From the NCBI GenBank assembly GCA_003250175.1, contig QKHD01000326.1, positions 1 through 10,342 on the forward strand: 10,342 bases of DNA. Direction: 5' to 3'. Under the pieces are notes generated by a model. It saw nothing but the letters and a program-made list of their open reading frames with translations, searched no databases and was not told the DNA's origin. Below, in pieces: positions 7,345 to 10,342 of this stretch (within the stretch, counting starts at the first letter, position 1; the number at the start of each line of letters is the position of its first letter). A program made the position numbers and the translations under genes. The stretch is from Helicobacteraceae bacterium. GTDB taxonomy: Bacteria; Campylobacterota; Campylobacteria; Campylobacterales; SZUA-545.

Positions 7345-8203
7345 GCAGCTCTTCTCCTCCTTTTCGCCCTTTGGCGCCACCTCCGCGGGTGGCGTCCCCT
7401 TTGTGCAGGTAAAGGATGATGCGAAACGCTATGTCAAACAGGTGCTCATCGAGCGCTTTACCGACCATGGCAGCCTGGAACTCGAAGACGGCGTCATCGC
7501 CGAGGAGCGCGTGGAGTTTTATCTCAACGGCGAAAAGCTTCTCTCCGTGATGTGCGTTCCCAATGACCAGGATGCCCATATTGTCGGATTTCTAATGTCC
7601 GAAGGGGTGATTCGAAGCGTCGACCAGATTAAAAATCTTACGGTCAGCGACGACGGATTGCGCGTTGACATCCACGCGGAAGTCGACGAAGCAAGCCGCC
7701 AGAATCTCTTCAAGGAAAAAACCCTCACCTCCGGATGCTGCGTCGGCGTCACGGGCAACGTGGAAGGCAAACTCGCCTGCGGGTTTGTGGACACGCCGTA
7801 CCGGGTATCGGCCGCACGGATTTTGGACGAGGTGGAAAAATTCAGCCGCGAAAGCGAGCTCTTTTCCCAGACCGGCTGCGTGCACAAAGCCCTGCTGCTG
7901 CTTGAAGACGGCACGACGATCGAAAGCGAAGATATCGGTCGCCACAATGCCATCGACAAGGCCGTGGGACGCGCCAGACTCAATAACCTGGATGTGAGCC
8001 GATCGGTTCTCTTTGCCAGCGGGCGTCTCTCCATGGAGATGGTCGTCAAATGCGTCATGCACCGGATTCCCATTGTGGTTTCCAAGGCATCCGTCACGCT
8101 CATGGGAATCAAATCCGCCCAGGAGTACGGCATCACCCTCGCGGGATTTGCCCGAAACGGCAAGATGAATCTCTACAGCCATGCCGGAAGGATCGTTTCG
8201 TGA
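7337..8203 (+). CDS. fdhD: FdhD, sulfurtransferase for formate dehydrogenase molybdenum cofactor
   Basis: A 288-residue cytoplasmic protein if read from the GTG at 7337, which has AAAGGGG at good spacing. The first 20 or so residues are not conserved-looking, so a start slightly downstream (for example the GTG of the VQVKDD stretch) is possible. FdhD takes sulfur from a cysteine desulfurase (IscS in E. coli) and places it on the Mo-bis-MGD cofactor before insertion into FdhA. Family features: ERVEFYLNGE near the start, HIVGFLMSEGVI, the cysteine loop LTSGCCVGVTGN (C134-C135), TGCVHKALLL (C181, H183), the nucleotide-cofactor segment EDIGRHNAIDKAVG, and FASGRLSMEMVVKC. The loop has adjacent cysteines and not the CxxC of E. 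coli FdhD. Starts inside fdhC and overlaps the next gene at GTGA, so translation is coupled on both sides. Confidence 0.95.
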   Translation: MRKQLFSSFSPFGATSAGGVPFVQVKDDAKRYVKQVLIERFTDHGSLELEDGVIAEERVEFYLNGEKLLSVMCVPNDQDAHIVGFLMSEGVIRSVDQIKNLTVSDDGLRVDIHAEVDEASRQNLFKEKTLTSGCCVGVTGNVEGKLACGFVDTPYRVSAARILDEVEKFSRESELFSQTGCVHKALLLLEDGTTIESEDIGRHNAIDKAVGRARLNNLDVSRSVLFASGRLSMEMVVKCVMHRIPIVVSKASVTLMGIKSAQEYGITLAGFARNGKMNLYSHAGRIVS

Positions 8204-8871
8204 GCCTCCGACTGGACTGGCTGCACCAAAACAGCGGCGATTTCACCGCTGAACTTTCGCAGATCAACGGGCCCGTGGCTCTATGCCAGCGGGCCAGTTA
8301 TCCCCTCCGGATGCAAGCCGCCGAAGCCAAGGGGCGCAGCGATCTTGCCCTCTTTTCCCACGGGCAGTTTAACGAAGCCAACGCCTTAACGCTGCTGGAA
8401 TCCGGTTATACATTGGTAGCCGAAACCGTTGAAAACGACACCTTTTTTCTTAACGACACCGCACCGCTGATGGCCCTGGGCGGCAAGGTGATTCAAAATT
8501 ATGAAACGGCCACGCCACATATTTTACGAAGCGACGTGCTGCGTTTTTTCCGTCAAGAAGGGATCGCCCCCTTTTTGCCGGAGGAAACCCCTACGCTGGA
8601 GAATAGCCTGCTCATCCGCCTGCCCGGAATCAAGGCGCGCCAGCTGGTCAACGCCATGAAGATCGAAGGGGTGATGATCAGCAACGGGGAAGGGTGCAGC
8701 CTCGATCTGGGGCAGCCTTCTTTCGTATTGCAGCGATACGGATTCAGCGAAGACGAGGCCAGGGAGGCGATCAGCCTCTCCTGGGCACCCGCCCAAAAAG
8801 AGGCCGGCTTTTACGAAGCGCTGGAAAAACTGCTCTTCCGCTATCGCCAGATTATCCGGCTCAACGGCTAG
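8200..8871 (+). CDS. NifS/IscS-like protein lacking the PLP-lysine domain, coupled to fdhD
   Basis: A 223-residue protein starting at the GTG at 8200, which overlaps the fdhD stop (GTGA) and has GGAAGGA about ten bases upstream. Residues from about 132 to 220 match the C-terminal domain of class V aminotransferase-fold cysteine desulfurases: LENSLLIRLPGI, EGVMISNGEGCSLDLGQPSF, then YGFSEDEAREAISLSWAP, in the order and spacing of NifS. Cys166 sits where the catalytic persulfide cysteine lies (STGSACSS in NifS). The N-terminal part is too short for the large domain and has no SxHKxxGPKG motif, so it should not bind PLP covalently or cleave cysteine by itself. A second cysteine is C29. The gene ends in a TAG that overlaps the stop of the convergent gene. 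Its place after fdhD suggests a sulfur or selenium carrier in FDH maturation; this is inference. Alternatively, it is a decaying desulfurase, but the intact frame and strong ribosome site argue against that. Confidence 0.7.
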   Translation: MSLRLDWLHQNSGDFTAELSQINGPVALCQRASYPLRMQAAEAKGRSDLALFSHGQFNEANALTLLESGYTLVAETVENDTFFLNDTAPLMALGGKVIQNYETATPHILRSDVLRFFRQEGIAPFLPEETPTLENSLLIRLPGIKARQLVNAMKIEGVMISNGEGCSLDLGQPSFVLQRYGFSEDEAREAISLSWAPAQKEAGFYEALEKLLFRYRQIIRLNG

Positions 8872-9149
8872 TCGTTTTTAAGCGCTTCTTTCGAGGTGAT
8901 GACCCCCGTGTAGCCCGTTTCGGCCACGGCATCCAAAAGCAGCTGCAGGTCAAAGTCGTTCGGAACGACCACCGTCGCGCTTTTGGTCTTTAAGGAGGCC
9001 TTCGCCTCCTTCACCCCTTCCGTCGAACGCAGAGCCTGATTGATGGTAAAGACACAGAGCGGGCAGTGCATGGCATCGATGCCAATGACCACCCGTTCGT
9101 CCGCGGCCAACACCCCCAAGAGCGCCATTATCCAGATGATTTTTTTCAT
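8868..9149 (-). CDS. MerP-like periplasmic heavy-metal-associated (HMA) domain protein
   Basis: A 93-residue protein. The start is the ATG at 9149, with TGGAGAG as ribosome site; longer readings upstream run through the MerT-like gene and are rejected. A short N-terminal hydrophobic segment (IIWIMALLGVLAA) is a likely signal peptide, followed by a single HMA domain of beta-alpha-beta type: VVIGIDAMHCPLC with C29-x2-C32 as the metal-binding pair, then TEGVKEAKASLKTKSATVV and LLDAVAETGYTGVI. This resembles MerP more than cytosolic copper chaperones because of the leader and the partner gene. It would bind a soft metal ion (mercury, or possibly copper or another thiophilic metal) in the periplasm and pass it to the MerT-like membrane protein. 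The start overlaps the end of that gene by 4 bases, and its stop overlaps that of the convergent NifS-like gene at CTAG. Confidence 0.85.
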   Translation of the reverse strand: MKKIIWIMALLGVLAADERVVIGIDAMHCPLCVFTINQALRSTEGVKEAKASLKTKSATVVVPNDFDLQLLLDAVAETGYTGVITSKEALKND

Positions 9150-9493
9150 GCACTCTCCAGAAAAATCGGCAGGATAAAGGGGTAAAAGAGCAGTAACAGG
9201 GCGAGGGGTGCGAGCACGAGATAGAGGACTTTTAGGCTCCGGAGCGAAAGCCCCCCGGTGCAAAGCGGCTTCGAAGAGAGAAAGAGCCGCCATAGGCCAT
9301 AGGCCATGAGGCCAAGGGATAAAACGATCATGGGCCACTGTAGCCAGGTCAGTGCCCCCAGGCCGGAAAGTCCGGCGGCGGAGATGCCGAAAACCAGGTA
9401 CAAAAGCGGCCCCACGCAGCAGAGGCTGGAGAGAAAGGCCGCCGCCGTACCGCCGATAATGGCACCTACGAGCCCCCGGTTATCCGTTGCCAC
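9146..9493 (-). CDS. MerT-like inner-membrane metal transporter
   Basis: A 115-residue membrane protein with three hydrophobic segments: about residues 8-42, 48-71 and 88-110. The first carries a Cys-Cys pair (C25-C26) in SSLCCVGPLLYLVFGISAAG, the mark of the MerT family, where it takes metal from MerP. The loop after segment 2 keeps one cysteine (C78) where MerT of Tn501 has two. The start is a GTG at 9493, only 3 bases after the stop of the preceding gene, with AGGAAAG as ribosome site. No merA (mercuric reductase) or merR is in the window, so mercury specificity is not proved; some MerT/MerP pairs in environmental bacteria occur without a reductase. Family call good, substrate open. Confidence 0.8.
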   Translation of the reverse strand: MATDNRGLVGAIIGGTAAAFLSSLCCVGPLLYLVFGISAAGLSGLGALTWLQWPMIVLSLGLMAYGLWRLFLSSKPLCTGGLSLRSLKVLYLVLAPLALLLLFYPFILPIFLESA

Positions 9494-9496
9494 GGT

Positions 9497-10342
9497 TTAG
9501 CTTTCCTGGGAGGTGTAGCGGTAGGAGAAACTGCCCGCGTCGTAGTAGTTGAGCGGGTCGCCGCCGATTTCGGCGTAGGGGTAGGCGAAGTTGTTGATGG
9601 GGGTTTGTTCTGCCTCCGGAGCGAGGTGAAAATCCCGTCCGTAGTTAAAGCCGAGCCAGTTCATCTCCCAGTTGCCAAAGAGGTAGCGGTTGACGGCCTG
9701 CACCGGGGCGTCGGCGTGTTTGAGCCCTTCGGTAAGACGCATCTTGGTCACGTCCGCCGGGTCGCACGGCACCCAGCCGAACCCGGCTAGATAAAACTGC
9801 GCTCGGCAGTGCTGCCCGCCCGTGATATCCGCAAAGCCCTTGGCGTCGGCCTTGCCAAAGGCGGAGGCGGAGTAGCGCCCCATCTTGGGTGCGCGCCCCA
9901 CGCGGATGCCGAACATCTCCCTGGCCGGAATCCCCACGGCACGCAGCAGGGCGACAAAAACGGAGCTGATGTCGGTGCATTTGCCCCCCAGGTAGCCGCT
10001 CTCCAGGCTTTTGGCCGCATCGCCGACCCCACACCCGATGACGGCGTTGTCCCGGAACATGTTGGCCGTGGTCCATTCGTAAATCAGGCGTGCCTTTTCC
10101 AGCGGGTTGGTCGTTTTGCCCACGATGGCATCGGCGGTTTTTTTGACGATTCCGTCCGTGGGGATATGGGCGGTGGGGTTTAGAAAACGGGCCGCCTCTT
10201 CCGGATAGTTTATCGGCTCCGGAGGGGTGTAGGTATCTAGCAGGCCGCGGGCGGTGACCTCCCAGTCTTTGAGGTCGACGGTCATCTCCACACTCAGCTG
10301 CATGGGTGCTTTTGTGTCGTTCCAGCGGGCAAAGAGGGTGGT
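9497..10342 (-). CDS. Transglutaminase-like (papain-fold) protein, 5' end outside window
   Basis: The frame stays open to the window edge; the ATG at 10303 is internal or at best an alternative, since the reading continues upstream as TTLFARWNDTKAP. The visible 281 residues hold a transglutaminase-like core. The catalytic cysteine lies in GGKCTDISSVFVALLRAVGIPAR (codon 9977-9979), the histidine in GGQHCRAQFYL (codon 9809-9811) and the aspartate in GWVPCDPADV (codon 9761-9763), in the right order and spacing. A cysteine directly follows the histidine. Upstream of the core is a helical linker, NPLEKARLIYEWTTANM, common in this family; the tail is rich in tyrosine. Bacterial members are mostly proteases or amidases of unclear substrate. 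The end is 3 bases from the MerT-like gene, so all three - strand genes are likely one operon, though a functional link is not evident. Confidence 0.85.
   Translation of the reverse strand, partial: TTLFARWNDTKAPMQLSVEMTVDLKDWEVTARGLLDTYTPPEPINYPEEAARFLNPTAHIPTDGIVKKTADAIVGKTTNPLEKARLIYEWTTANMFRDNAVIGCGVGDAAKSLESGYLGGKCTDISSVFVALLRAVGIPAREMFGIRVGRAPKMGRYSASAFGKADAKGFADITGGQHCRAQFYLAGFGWVPCDPADVTKMRLTEGLKHADAPVQAVNRYLFGNWEMNWLGFNYGRDFHLAPEAEQTPINNFAYPYAEIGGDPLNYYDAGSFSYRYTSQES

Noticed and set aside
8050..8199. Upstream extension of the NifS-like gene into fdhD
   Set aside because: This part is out of frame inside conserved fdhD; the GTG at 8200 has a good ribosome site and stop/start overlap.
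8879..8886. AAGCGCTT palindrome, also seen at 2950-2957, as a possible repeated regulatory site
   Set aside because: An 8-base palindrome occurring twice, once in a coding region and once at a gene end, is not distinguishable from chance.
9150..9338. N-terminal extension of the MerP-like protein up to 9338
   Set aside because: It would run through the MerT-like coding region; the ATG at 9149 has a ribosome site, a signal peptide and the usual 4-base overlap with the preceding gene.
1..10342. CRISPR arrays, insertion sequences, tRNA or rRNA genes, attachment sites
   Set aside because: No spaced direct repeats, transposase signatures, terminal inverted repeats or RNA-gene patterns were seen on reading the window.

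Overview
The window holds one formate-oxidation locus on the + strand (about 350-8871). It is preceded by the 3' end of selB and followed by a convergent - strand group of a MerT/MerP-like pair and a transglutaminase-like gene. The subunit order, the small Tat-tagged protein upstream of fdhA, the TorD-like chaperone and the polyferredoxin resemble formate dehydrogenase loci of Campylobacterota (Sulfurimonas, Sulfurovum, Campylobacter relatives). Base composition looks GC-rich for that phylum (high 50s percent by eye), so a GC-rich lineage such as Nitratifractor or Hydrogenimonas relatives is my inference; the genus cannot be fixed from this sequence alone.

Layout. 2-205: C-terminus of SelB, the selenocysteine elongation factor. 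206-350: AT-rich intergenic region with a candidate promoter and a perfect 8-bp-arm palindrome. 351-2009: large four-cluster polyferredoxin. 2011-2670: TorD-family chaperone. 2730-2951: 73-residue Tat-signal protein. 2980-5784: fdhA, the catalytic molybdenum/tungsten subunit, read through an in-frame TGA (3526-3528) as selenocysteine, with a SECIS hairpin directly 3' of it. 5796-6389: fdhB, four-cluster iron-sulfur subunit. 6379-7344: fdhC, membrane cytochrome b subunit. 7337-8203: fdhD, sulfurtransferase for the cofactor. 8200-8871: a small protein whose C-terminal half matches the catalytic-cysteine domain of NifS/IscS cysteine desulfurases but which lacks the PLP-lysine motif. On the - strand: 8868-9149 MerP-like, 9146-9493 MerT-like, 9497-10342 transglutaminase-like (start outside the window).

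How it works together. SelB plus the SECIS element places Sec183 in FdhA. The TorD-like chaperone and FdhD mature the apo-enzyme before Tat export. FdhA oxidises formate in the periplasm, FdhB carries electrons to FdhC, and FdhC passes them to quinone. The last gene of the operon is translationally coupled to fdhD and is the most interesting item: it looks like a PLP-less desulfurase remnant that keeps an active-site-like cysteine, and it may carry sulfur (or selenium) to FdhD/FdhA.
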